From Streptomyces brasiliensis (GTDB lineage: Bacteria > Actinomycetota > Actinomycetes > Streptomycetales > Streptomycetaceae): 64,000 bases of DNA. The stretch's first letter is position 1, and each line of letters begins with the position of its first letter. Below, one piece after another: positions 52,806 to 60,909 of this stretch. A program made the translations under genes and the position numbers. Location: contig NZ_BMQA01000021.1 in assembly GCF_014647875.1 (NCBI RefSeq), forward strand, positions 1-64,000, written 5' to 3'. The notes beneath the pieces are model-generated. The model was not told the origin of the DNA. It ran no database searches and saw only the letters and a list, made by a program, of their open reading frames with translations.

Positions 52806-54890
52806 GTGATCGCGCCCGGGTCGGCCGAGTCCGCCGACGAGGAACTGTCCCGGCTCGCCGAGCTGCACGGCGTCGCCACCTCCTACAGCCCCTCCCCGGA
52901 CCGCACGGTCGCCGCCACCGCCGGCGCCGTCGTGGCCGCCCTGGCCGCACTCGGCGTCGACGCCGGCACCCCGCACGACGTACGCACCGCACTCGCCGAC
53001 AGCGAACGCGAACTGCGCGAGCGGCTGCTGCCGCCGACCGTGGTCCACTGGGCCGGCACCCCCGGAAACACCTTCACCGCACTGCCGCCCGGCACCCGCC
53101 TGCGCGTGGAGACCGAGCAGGGCGACGTGCGTGACGACGCCGGGCATCTCCCGCACGGCGTGCACCGCGTCACGGCCACCGCCCCCGACGGGCGGACCGC
53201 CGAGGCGTATCTGATCGTCGCCCCGTCCCGGTTGCCGACGCCCACCGGCCGCTCGTACGGGCTCCTCGTCCAGCTTTACTCCCTCCTGTCCGAACGCTCC
53301 TGGGGCATGGGCGACCTCGGCGACCTCACCGAGCTGGCCGTCTGGGCCGGACGCACCGCCGGCGCCGGATTCGTGCAGGTCAACCCGTTGCACGCGGCCG
53401 TGCTCGGCACTCCCACCGATCCGTCTCCCTACCGCCCCTCCTCCCGCCGGTTCCCCGACCCGGTGCATCTGCGGGTGGAGAACATCCCCGAGTTCGCCTA
53501 CGTCGAGGACCGCGAACGCGTCCGCGCGCTGCTGGAACGCGCCGACCGGCTGCGTGAGGCCGTGCTCGCCAAGGGCGCGCTGATCGACCGCGACGCGGTG
53601 TGGGAGCTGAAGCGCGAGGCGCTGGAACTGGTGGTGCGGGGCGTGTCGCCCGGCCCCGGACGGCAGGCCGCCTACGCCGACTTCCTCGCCGAGGAGGGCC
53701 AGGCCCTGGAGGACCACGCCACCTGGTCCGCGCTCGCCGAGACGTACGGCCCCGACTGGAGCCGCTGGCCGGAGGGCCTGCGCGACCCACGCTCGGCCGA
53801 GACCGCCCGGGCCCGCGCCGAGCTGATGGACCGCGTCGACTTCCATGCCCGCCTCGCCTGGCTCACCGAGACCCAGCTCAGCGCCGCCCAGCGCGCGGCG
53901 CGCGAGGCGGGCATGCCGGTCGGGATCGTGCACGACCTCGCCGTCGGCGTGCACCCCGGCGGCGCCGACGCCTGGGCGCAGCAGGAGTACTTCGCGGCCG
54001 GGATGTCCGTGGGCGCCCCGCCCGACGCCTTCAACGCCCGCGGCCAGGACTGGGGCCTGCCGCCCTGGCGCCCCGACCGGCTGGCCGCGTCCGGTCACGC
54101 GCCGTACCGCCACCTCCTGCGCGCCCTGTTCCGCTACGCCGGCGCCCTGCGCATCGACCACGTCATGGGCCTGTTCCGGCTGTGGTGGGTGCCCCGGGGA
54201 CAGCCGCCCACGGAGGGTACGTACGTCCGCTACGACGCCGAGGCCATGCTCGCCCTCCTCGCTCTGGAGGCCTCCCGTGCCGGGGCCGTGGTGATCGGCG
54301 AGGACCTGGGCACCGTGGAGCCCGGCGTCCGCGAGACCCTGCACCGGCGCGGGGTGCTCGGCACGTCCGTGCTGTGGTTCGAACGCGACTGGGAGGGCGA
54401 CGGCCACCCCCTGCCCCCCGAACGCTGGCGCGCCGACTGCCTGGCCACCGCCACCACCCACGACCTCCCGCCCACTGCCGCCCGTCTCACCGGCGAGCAC
54501 GTCGAACTCCGTGACAGCCTCGGCCTGTCGACCCGGCCGCTGGAGGAGGAGCGGGCGGCCGCCGCCGCGGACACGGGGGAGTGGCTCGCCCTGCTCATGC
54601 GGCTCGGCCTGCTCGACGGCACGGCCGGCGATCCTTCGCCCGCCGCCGAGGAGGCGCAGATCCAGGCCGTCCACCGCTTCCTGCTGCGCACCCCCGCCCG
54701 CATGATCGGCGTCTGGCTCCCGGACGGCATCGGCGACCGCCGCCCGCAGAACCTTCCCGGCACCTGGGACGAGTACCCGAACTGGCGCCTGCCCGTCGCC
54801 GACGCGGAGGGCCGCCCGGTGACCCTGGAGGAACTGGTCGCGTCCCCGCGGCTGCACGCCCTGCTGGAGGTCCTGAGACAGGAGGGGTGA
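52806..54890 (+). CDS. malQ: 4-alpha-glucanotransferase (amylomaltase)
   Basis: A 694-residue GH77 enzyme that transfers alpha-1,4-glucan segments in maltose and glycogen metabolism. N-terminal actinobacterial extension of about 130 residues, then the TIM barrel. Catalytic residues are in ALRIDHVMGL (nucleophile Asp), VVIGEDLGTV (acid/base Glu) and TTHDLPP (transition-state Asp). GTG start directly follows the stop of the small repeat protein. Length matches Streptomyces MalQ. Confidence 0.95.
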   Translation: MIAPGSAESADEELSRLAELHGVATSYSPSPDRTVAATAGAVVAALAALGVDAGTPHDVRTALADSERELRERLLPPTVVHWAGTPGNTFTALPPGTRLRVETEQGDVRDDAGHLPHGVHRVTATAPDGRTAEAYLIVAPSRLPTPTGRSYGLLVQLYSLLSERSWGMGDLGDLTELAVWAGRTAGAGFVQVNPLHAAVLGTPTDPSPYRPSSRRFPDPVHLRVENIPEFAYVEDRERVRALLERADRLREAVLAKGALIDRDAVWELKREALELVVRGVSPGPGRQAAYADFLAEEGQALEDHATWSALAETYGPDWSRWPEGLRDPRSAETARARAELMDRVDFHARLAWLTETQLSAAQRAAREAGMPVGIVHDLAVGVHPGGADAWAQQEYFAAGMSVGAPPDAFNARGQDWGLPPWRPDRLAASGHAPYRHLLRALFRYAGALRIDHVMGLFRLWWVPRGQPPTEGTYVRYDAEAMLALLALEASRAGAVVIGEDLGTVEPGVRETLHRRGVLGTSVLWFERDWEGDGHPLPPERWRADCLATATTHDLPPTAARLTGEHVELRDSLGLSTRPLEEERAAAAADTGEWLALLMRLGLLDGTAGDPSPAAEEAQIQAVHRFLLRTPARMIGVWLPDGIGDRRPQNLPGTWDEYPNWRLPVADAEGRPVTLEELVASPRLHALLEVLRQEG

Positions 54891-54982
54891 GAGTCCCGGC
54901 GAGGACTGCCCGGTGGGTGCCGCGGCTCTGGCTACGGCACCCCGGACGCGCGGCTCGTTCGGGCGTTCGCTACTTTGGCTGT

Positions 54983-55234
54983 GTGGACAAGAAGAACGCC
55001 CTGCGCGCCGGCGCCCTGGCTGCCGGTACGACGCTGATGATGCTGCTCATGTCGTCCCCTGCGCTCGCGCTCACGCGCGACGACGGCGACGACCCCGGCA
55101 CGGGCCTGAGCGTCATCGAGACGCTGGGTCTCTACGTCGTGGCCCCCATCGCCCTTTTCGTGATCATCGCGGGTCTGGTGCTGGCTTTCGACAAGTCCAA
55201 GTACCGCGTGACGAAGGGCAAGGCGAAGGCCTGA
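54983..55234 (+). CDS. small conserved membrane protein
   Basis: An 83-residue protein conserved in Streptomyces by recognition. Two hydrophobic segments: a signal-like one (ALAAGTTLMMLLMSSPALAL) and a true span (YVVAPIALFVIIAGLVLAF), then a Lys-rich tail (KYRVTKGKAKA) that should lie in the cytoplasm. The start is at or next to the base after a TACTTT hexamer (54971-54976), so the mRNA may be leaderless. Followed by a large hairpin. Confidence 0.8.
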   Translation: MDKKNALRAGALAAGTTLMMLLMSSPALALTRDDGDDPGTGLSVIETLGLYVVAPIALFVIIAGLVLAFDKSKYRVTKGKAKA

Positions 55235-55255
55235 GCCCGTCCTGACTCGAGCGTC

Positions 55256-55326
55256 CACCGAGGGCGCCGTCCGCCCGGGATCGTACGAGCAGGAGTCGTA
55301 CGGCGGTCAGGCCGGCGCCCTCGGTG
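55256..55326 (+). terminator. large nested stem-loop terminator
   Basis: A 14-bp outer stem (55256-55269 with 55313-55326) encloses an inner stem CGTACGA/TCGTACG (55282-55288, 55296-55302). It begins 22 bases past the small membrane protein stop. Confidence 0.8.
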
Positions 55327-55375
55327 CGTTTCCGCGGGTCCGGCTCGCAGGGGCCCAAGGGAGGGCACCGGGCGA

Positions 55376-55969
55376 GTGACCGCGGTACGGCCGTACTCGT
55401 ACGCCCCGAACGGACAGGTGGCCTGGGGCGCCGACGCCACCGACCCCGCGTCGATCGAGAGCGCGCCTGCCGTTCACGCGGGCCAGGGCAGGCGCCGCCG
55501 CAGGCGTTCCTCGATTCCGTCACCGCTTCGTGAGCGGAACGGCAGGCCCCGGCCGCGTACCCGATTCGCCTCGTTCGCCCCGGCGACGCCCGTACGTCGC
55601 GCCTGGGGCCCAGGCTCTTGGGCCATGGCATCGATATCCGGCGCGAGGGTGCCGGCGGGTCCGGGGCTGTCCTCGGCGATGGGCAAGGTCGTCCCGTTCG
55701 TCCCTCTCGGCGCAGTCGCGGTCCTGTTGCTGGAATCGGCCACCGACTTCTTCCCCGACGACCCGATCGCGGGCGTCCTGACCCCGACGCGGCTCGTGCT
55801 GCTGATCGGCCTGGCCGCCATGGCCGTACCGGTGCCGGGCCGGCCGCGGGACTTCCGTACCCGGCTGGACCCGCGCAGCAGACGCGGCCCCGGCACGCCC
55901 CTCATGCCCCCGAAACGGCAGGCGTGGCCGCCCGCTTCACCCTGCCACGGGACGCCCAGGGCGTCCTAG
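55376..55969 (+). pseudogene. possible membrane-protein gene fragment
   Basis: A 197-codon open frame begins with a GTG and a distant GGGAGGG. Only one portion is protein-like: VVPFVPLGAVAVLLLES and VLTPTRLVLLIGLAAM, which look like two or three membrane spans and recall the start of O-antigen-ligase-type proteins. The flanks are Arg/Pro-rich nonsense. It ends in the MarR gene. I read it as a decayed 5' fragment; it may be noncoding. Confidence 0.25.
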
Positions 55970-56478
55970 GGCTGCTGCTTCCGCGCGGTGCCCGCCAGCA
56001 GCTCCCGCAACAAGTCGGCCAGTTGGCCGGCCTGTTCGGCGTTCAGGGCGGAGAGCGCGTCCGTCTCCTCCGCGAGGCCGGCGCCGACCGCGTCGTCGAT
56101 CAGCCGCAGCCCCTCCGGCGTCAGCGTCACCTGGAGGCCGCGCCGGTCGTGCGGGTCGGGGGAGCGGCGCAGCAGTCCGGCCCGCTCGAGTTTGTCGAGG
56201 CGGCCGGTCATGCCGCCGGTGGTGAGCATGAGCGTGGCCGACAGGCTGCGGGGCGAGAGCGTGTAGGGCCGGCCGGCGCGGCGCAGGGTGGCGAGCACGT
56301 CGAACTCGCCGCGCGAGATGCCGAAGTGCGCGTACGCCTTCTCCATGCGGTCGCCCATCGCGCGCGAGAGCCGGAAGATCCGCCCGAAGACCTCCATCGC
56401 CGAGGTGTCGAGATCGGGCCGCTCCCGCGCCCACTGTTCGACGATGGCATCGACGGGGTCGCTGTGCTGTGCGCTCAC
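55966..56478 (-). CDS. MarR-family transcriptional regulator
   Basis: A 170-residue winged-helix regulator. Dimerisation helices at both ends; the DNA-binding wing reads SRGEFDVLATLRRAG, SPRSLSATLMLTTGGMTGRLDKLERAGLLRRSPDPHDRRGLQVTLT. GTG 56478 is chosen over longer frames. Divergent from a transporter gene, the normal target of such regulators; a perfect palindrome lies between. Because the transporter is truncated the regulator may now control only itself. Confidence 0.9.
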   Translation of the reverse strand: MSAQHSDPVDAIVEQWARERPDLDTSAMEVFGRIFRLSRAMGDRMEKAYAHFGISRGEFDVLATLRRAGRPYTLSPRSLSATLMLTTGGMTGRLDKLERAGLLRRSPDPHDRRGLQVTLTPEGLRLIDDAVGAGLAEETDALSALNAEQAGQLADLLRELLAGTARKQQP

Positions 56479-56533
56479 GCGGTGAGTATCCCCGGGGTCC
56501 CGGTCAGCCGCAAGAATCTGGCTTGACGCTAAG

Positions 56534-56551
56534 TAGCTTAACGCTAAGCTA
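56534..56551. promoter_or_regulatory. MarR operator candidate
   Basis: TAGCTTA-ACGC-TAAGCTA is an inverted repeat with perfect 7-base arms. A second TGACGCTAAG half-site lies just left (56524-56533). It sits between the marR-type and eamA-type starts, the expected position for a dimeric MarR binding site. Confidence 0.7.
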
Positions 56552-56607
56552 GTCAGCGTTGACCTATTGGATCCGACCATCCGGCCCCGTCCCGAAGGGT
56601 GCCTCCC

Positions 56608-57052
56608 ATGGCCACCAGCCGCACGGCGCTCATCGCTCTCTCCGCCGTCACCGCCCTCGCCCCCATCTCCTGGGGCACCACCTATGCGGTCACCACCGAG
56701 TTCCTCCCGCCCGACCGCCCGCTGTTCACCGGGCTGATGCGCGCCCTGCCCGCCGGTCTCCTCCTGGTCGCCCTCGCCCGGGTGCTGCCCCGTGGCGCCT
56801 GGTGGTGGCGGGCCGCGGTCCTCGGCGCGCTCAACATCGGCGCCTTCTTCCCGCTGCTGTTCCTGTCCGCGTACCGGCTGCCCGGCGGGATGGCCGCCGT
56901 CGTCGGCTCGGTCGGGCCGCTGTTCGTCGTCGGCCTCTCGGTGCCGCTGCTCGGGCAGCGGCCCACCGTACGCACCGTGCTCACCGGGGTCGCGGCGGCG
57001 TTCGGGGTCAGCCACGTTCGTCGACGTCACCGGCGGGATGGTGCCGCGCTGA
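56608..57052 (+). pseudogene. EamA/DMT-type transporter, truncated
   Basis: The first ~135 residues are a good drug/metabolite exporter half (ISWGTTYAVTTEFLPP, PAGLLLVALARVLPRGAWWW, ALNIGAFFPLLFLSAYRLPG, VVGSVGPLFVVGLSVPLLGQRPTVRTVLTGVAAAFGV). EamA proteins need about 280-300 residues, so the second half is missing. After about 57015 a different frame reads TFVDVTGGMVPR and stops at 57052, just before a terminator: this looks like the 3' end of another gene joined by deletion. The regulator beside it is intact. Confidence 0.8.
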
Positions 57053-57059
57053 GCACGAG

Positions 57060-57094
57060 CGAGGGGCGCCCGGTGGATCACCGGGCGCCCCTCG
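57060..57094 (+). terminator. perfect 16-bp hairpin after the truncated transporter
   Basis: Arms 57060-57075 and 57079-57094 pair fully around a 3-base loop. It is 7 bases past the TGA at 57050-57052, showing that the out-of-frame tail there was a genuine gene end. The sequence 57095-57213 holds a further short tail-like frame (PSPEDIASALDAAVGAWPSP) but no gene. Confidence 0.8.
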
Positions 57095-57213
57095 GCACCG
57101 TACGGACCGGGCGCCCGCCGCCCGGGTCGTCAGCGTGCCGAGGCGCCGAGCCCGGAGGACATCGCGTCCGCGCTCGACGCCGCCGTCGGAGCGTGGCCCT
57201 CACCGGCCGTTCC

Positions 57214-58455
57214 TCACTGACCGTCCGTCAGCGCCATGAGCGGGGCGGGGTCCTGGTCGGGATCGGCCTTCACCCCGACCAGAGTGGTCCGCCCGTCCGC
57301 GGACACCGCGACGCCGTTCGGGTCGAAGAAGGTGCCGGACGGGAGGGCGAGGGAGCGCCAGTCCCGGTCGTCGAGTCGCATGGCGTATCCGTCCGCGCCG
57401 GGGCCGGGGAACGGTGCCCGAGTGGTGCGGCCGACGGCGGTGACGCCGCCGTCCGGGGTCGCCGTCACCGCGCTGAGCCGGCCGGCCTGCGGCGGCGCGT
57501 CCACCTGGCGCCAGCGGCGGCCGTTCCAGTGGGCGACGAGCGCCTGGCCCGGGTCCTCGTCGTCGCGGACGATCCGGCCGACCGCCCAGACGTCGCCGGG
57601 TCCGGTGGCGGCGACAGCGTTGAACTCACCGTTGCTTCCGTCCAGGGCCGGATCGGCGACGTGCGTCCAGCCCTGGCCGTCGAAGTGGAGCAGGACGGGC
57701 TGGTCGTCGGGGCCGTAACCGACCGCCCAGACATCGTCCTCGGCGATGGCGGTGACGCCGTTCAGGCCCCACGCGTCCGACGGTTCCGGCAGGGGCACCT
57801 GCTGCCACGCGGTGCCGTCCCAGTGCTCTACGAGGCCCTCCTGGTGCGACTCGGGGGGAGCGGGCTTGCCCGTGGGGCCGGGGGCACCGGAGCCGTCCCG
57901 GATCTGGGCCCAGCCCACCGCCCATACGTCGTCGGCCGAGGTGCCCGACACGGCGAGCAGACCCGCACTGGAGGCGTCGGTCCCCGTGGGAGCAGGCGCC
58001 GGGACCAGCCGCCACGCGGTGCCGTCCCAGTGCTCGGTGACGATGCCCCCGACGGCGTCGCTGTCGTCGCCGACCACCCAGCCGTCCTGGCCGGAGAGAG
58101 CGGTGACCGCGTTGAACCGGGTGGTGGTGCCGTCGGGCAGGGGTGCGGTGCCCGCGGCGGTCCAGCCCTGGGCCGCCCCGTCCTGACGGGTCAGCAGGAT
58201 CGGTGTCAGCTGGTGGGCCTTGCCGACCGGCGTCGAACGGAAGCCGACGGCCCAGGCCGTACGGGCATCGGGCCGGGTCACGCCCAGGAGGTTGCCGGCG
58301 TCCGGCAGGGTCTGCGCCTGCCACGTCGCCGGGTCGGCGGCCGAGGCCGGGTCCGAGGCTCCTGTGAGGACCAGCGCCACGGTCGCGGTGGCGACCAGGG
58401 CCTTTGCCTGGAACACCGTCAAGTCGAGCTCCATGTCGGTGAGTTCCGCGCTCAT
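57214..58455 (-). CDS. secreted beta-propeller-like protein
   Basis: A 413-residue exported protein. Signal peptide ends near ASDPASAADP (residue 40). The rest is at least six repeats built around a DxWAVG motif (TAWAVGF, DVWAVGWAQ, DVWAVGYGP, DVWAVGRIV) with HWDGTAW or HWNGRRW, typical of seven-bladed or WD-like propellers of secreted actinobacterial proteins. Function unknown, perhaps ligand binding. ATG overlaps the previous stop by 4 bases. Third gene of a sigma-factor operon. Confidence 0.85.
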   Translation of the reverse strand: MSAELTDMELDLTVFQAKALVATATVALVLTGASDPASAADPATWQAQTLPDAGNLLGVTRPDARTAWAVGFRSTPVGKAHQLTPILLTRQDGAAQGWTAAGTAPLPDGTTTRFNAVTALSGQDGWVVGDDSDAVGGIVTEHWDGTAWRLVPAPAPTGTDASSAGLLAVSGTSADDVWAVGWAQIRDGSGAPGPTGKPAPPESHQEGLVEHWDGTAWQQVPLPEPSDAWGLNGVTAIAEDDVWAVGYGPDDQPVLLHFDGQGWTHVADPALDGSNGEFNAVAATGPGDVWAVGRIVRDDEDPGQALVAHWNGRRWRQVDAPPQAGRLSAVTATPDGGVTAVGRTTRAPFPGPGADGYAMRLDDRDWRSLALPSGTFFDPNGVAVSADGRTTLVGVKADPDQDPAPLMALTDGQ

Positions 58456-59594
58456 GTGCGGGGGGAGGTGGTGGGTCCGACCCTGTGGTAGGTCGTGCGT
58501 TCGACCAACTGGCCGCGATGCAGGGCGGGTCGGCCGCCCCTGTGGTCGCGCCCCTCGGGGACGCCTCCGAATGCGGACTCCGGCTGCGGACGGTTGGCCT
58601 CGGGGACCGCGGGCATCGCCTGGGCGGCCCTGATGACGGTTTCGAGCAGCGTTCCGTCGTCGGGATCGACGATGTAGCGGACGACGATCTTGCCGGCGGC
58701 GCGTTCCACCGCCGTCCCGTGCCGGCCGGTGCTGTCGGTGACCTTGCCCACCAGGCGCACACCGGGCAGATCCGCCGCCACGCGGTAGAGGGCGGCGCGC
58801 AGCTTGGGTGGCGCGGGGGAGAGCAACAGGTCGCCGACGGCGGAGAAGACACCCTCGGAGGGGTCCAGTGCGGGATCGGCGTACGAGCCCAGACGGCGTC
58901 GCAGTTCGGCCGTACCCGTGGGCAGCCGGTCGATCTCGTCCCAGCTCAGCATGTGGACGCCGATGAGGAAGCCGACGGGTCCCGGGCTCGACTTGTCCCC
59001 GCCCTTGGGAGACAGGACGCGCATGTGCGAGGTCAGGCCCGCGCGATGCGCCGACAGGATCTGCGCCTCGGTCCGGGAACCGTCGGCGGCGGTCCTGGTG
59101 AACCGCACCTCCCAGTACGGTGCGTTCGCCCAGGAGACCGGCCGCGCCGATTCGACGTCTGCGACGTCGCGCAGGAAGGCCGAGGCGCTGGTGACCGTGG
59201 TCCCGGATCCCCCCCGGGCGGATCCGTGCGGGCCGGGAGTACCCGTCGTGCCGAGCACGACGGCGACGGCCGCGGCCGCTGCCACGCCCGCGGTGACGGC
59301 GACGCGCAGGCCCCGGCGGCGCCTGCGGGGGGCTGAGGTGATCGGGACGACCACGTCGTCACTGCCGCTCTGAGAGGCGATGTCGCGTCGCACGGCCTCG
59401 GCGACGGTCGCGCGGGCCGCGGCCAGGACCTCGGGCCGCGGCCCGGGCACCCGGCCCGCCTCGACCAGCCCGTCCCAGCCCCGGATGTCGTGGGCCGGGT
59501 CGGCGAAGCCGAGGGAGGAAGCATCGAGGGGCGAGCCCGGGAAGGCCGAGGGGGCGGGGGGCTGGGGGGACGGGAAGTCGGTTGCGTCGTTCAT
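58452..59594 (-). CDS. CU044_5270 family membrane-associated protein
   Basis: A 380-residue protein of the CU044_5270 group that often follows ECF sigma genes in actinobacteria. N-terminal cytoplasmic ~90 residues, one span (RVAVTAGVAAAAAVAVVLGTT), then an extracytoplasmic domain. Its stop-start overlaps (ATGA) with the propeller gene and its ATG overlaps the sigma gene end. Likely acts as the membrane-bound regulator of the sigma factor; it lacks a zinc-finger motif. Confidence 0.85.
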   Translation of the reverse strand: MNDATDFPSPQPPAPSAFPGSPLDASSLGFADPAHDIRGWDGLVEAGRVPGPRPEVLAAARATVAEAVRRDIASQSGSDDVVVPITSAPRRRRRGLRVAVTAGVAAAAAVAVVLGTTGTPGPHGSARGGSGTTVTSASAFLRDVADVESARPVSWANAPYWEVRFTRTAADGSRTEAQILSAHRAGLTSHMRVLSPKGGDKSSPGPVGFLIGVHMLSWDEIDRLPTGTAELRRRLGSYADPALDPSEGVFSAVGDLLLSPAPPKLRAALYRVAADLPGVRLVGKVTDSTGRHGTAVERAAGKIVVRYIVDPDDGTLLETVIRAAQAMPAVPEANRPQPESAFGGVPEGRDHRGGRPALHRGQLVERTTYHRVGPTTSPRT

Positions 59595-60187
59595 GCGGAG
59601 CCACCGTTCGCAGAGACGGTCGGGTTCGTGAGGGGCGGGACGCCGGGTGCCGCACCGGAGTGGGCGCCGAGCAGCCCGCGCATCCGGGTGCGGGCGCGGT
59701 GCAGCCGCGAGCGGGCCGTGCCGGGCGGGATGCCCGTGACCTGCGCGGCCTCGCTGGGCGTGAGTTGCTCCCAGGCGATGAGCAGGAGCAACTCGCGCTC
59801 GTCCGCGGTAAGTTCGTTCAGGGCCGCGCGCAGGGCCGGTAGCAGTGACGCGGCGTCCAGCCGCGCGTCCACGGCCGACCAGTCGTGCTCGTCCGCACCG
59901 TTTCCGTGCCCGGATGCGCGCGCGGCGGACGCGGCTCGCCGCCAGTGCGCCAGCACGTGGTTGCGGGCGATGCCGAAGAGCCAGCTCCGTACCGAGCCGA
60001 GGGCTCGGTCGTAGTCGGCGCGCCGCGCGTAGGCCGCGAGCCAGACCTCCGAGAGCAGGTCGTCGGCCGCGGGCCCGCAGCGCCGCGTCAGATACCCGTG
60101 CAGGGCGGCCGCGTGCCGGTCCACCAGAGGTTCGAATGCCGCCGGATCGTGCCGAGAGCGGTCGGCCAAGTCTTCATCGGTTTCCAC
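59591..60187 (-). CDS. ECF sigma factor
   Basis: A 198-residue sigma-70 family protein. Region 2 reads AADDLLSEVWLAAYARRADYDRALGSVRSWLFGIARN; region 4 reads TADERELLLLIAWEQLTPSEAAQVTGIPPGTARSRLHRARTRM. GTG 60187 with GGAGCA upstream. It heads an operon with the CU044_5270 protein and the secreted propeller protein, all overlapping by 4 bases. Confidence 0.92.
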   Translation of the reverse strand: METDEDLADRSRHDPAAFEPLVDRHAAALHGYLTRRCGPAADDLLSEVWLAAYARRADYDRALGSVRSWLFGIARNHVLAHWRRAASAARASGHGNGADEHDWSAVDARLDAASLLPALRAALNELTADERELLLLIAWEQLTPSEAAQVTGIPPGTARSRLHRARTRMRGLLGAHSGAAPGVPPLTNPTVSANGGSA

Positions 60188-60249
60188 CTGTGCTCCTTGA
60201 CCAGGCCCCGCGGTGGGGCCCTCACCTCTACTTGTCGCGAGTCCTGTGA

Positions 60250-60830
60250 GCGTTCGCCCGTGCGCGCGGTGCGCCGCGAAGGCCGTGGACCTCGCCGTGC
60301 ACGGCGGCGTGGAGCGGCTGCGGGTGTCCCGTCCGGCGCTCGACGTGCGCGTACGGGAGGCGGAGGCGGTCGGGCGCAGGAGCTGGTGTCCGGCGGAGAC
60401 GTCGACCTCGCCCTGTCCCTCGCCGCGCACGCGCCGACCGCGCGGGACCCGAGTTCATCAGGGTGCCGCTGCCGGCCGACCCGCTGGACGTCGCCCTGCC
60501 CGCGGGACGTCCGTTCGCCGGGGCGCGGAGCTCCGGCCGCCGACCTGTCCGAGGAGCCGTGGATCTCCCGGGGTTGCGGCCCCCGGCCCTGGAGCACCAC
60601 GGCGGTGTGCGAGGGGCGGGCCGGTACCGCTGCAGGCGCACAGCGCGGCCGGCTGGACGGCGATCCTCGCGATGGTCGAGGCGGGGACGGGCCGTTCCTG
60701 GTGCCGTGCCTGGCCGCGGTGCGGCGTGACGGGGTGCGGGAGCCGGGAGCCGACCGGCCTTACCGGCACGTGGTCGCGGCGGTGCGGAGGGGCAACGAAG
60801 TGCACCGAGGGCGCCACAGCGTGACCACAC
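60250..60830 (+). pseudogene. LysR-family regulator remnant
   Basis: Scattered over three plus-strand frames are pieces of a LysR substrate-binding domain: LVSGGDVDLALS near 60385, PLPADPLDVALPAGRPFAG near 60470, ADLSEEPWISRG near 60545 and GWTAILAMVEAG near 60650, ending REPGADRPYRHVVAAVRRG. No single frame is complete and the DNA-binding half is missing, so the gene is inactivated by indels. Confidence 0.7.
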
Positions 60831-60868
60831 CCCGGCACCCCACCCACCTGGTGGGGTGCCGGGGTGTG
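60826..60868 (-). terminator. perfect 19-bp hairpin after pepN
   Basis: Arms 60826-60844 and 60850-60868 pair without mismatch around a 5-base loop. It begins 42 bases past the pepN stop. No T-tract. Confidence 0.85.
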
Positions 60869-60909
60869 ACTGTGCCGGGGTGGGGGAGGGCGCCCTTCCG
60901 AGGTGGCCG

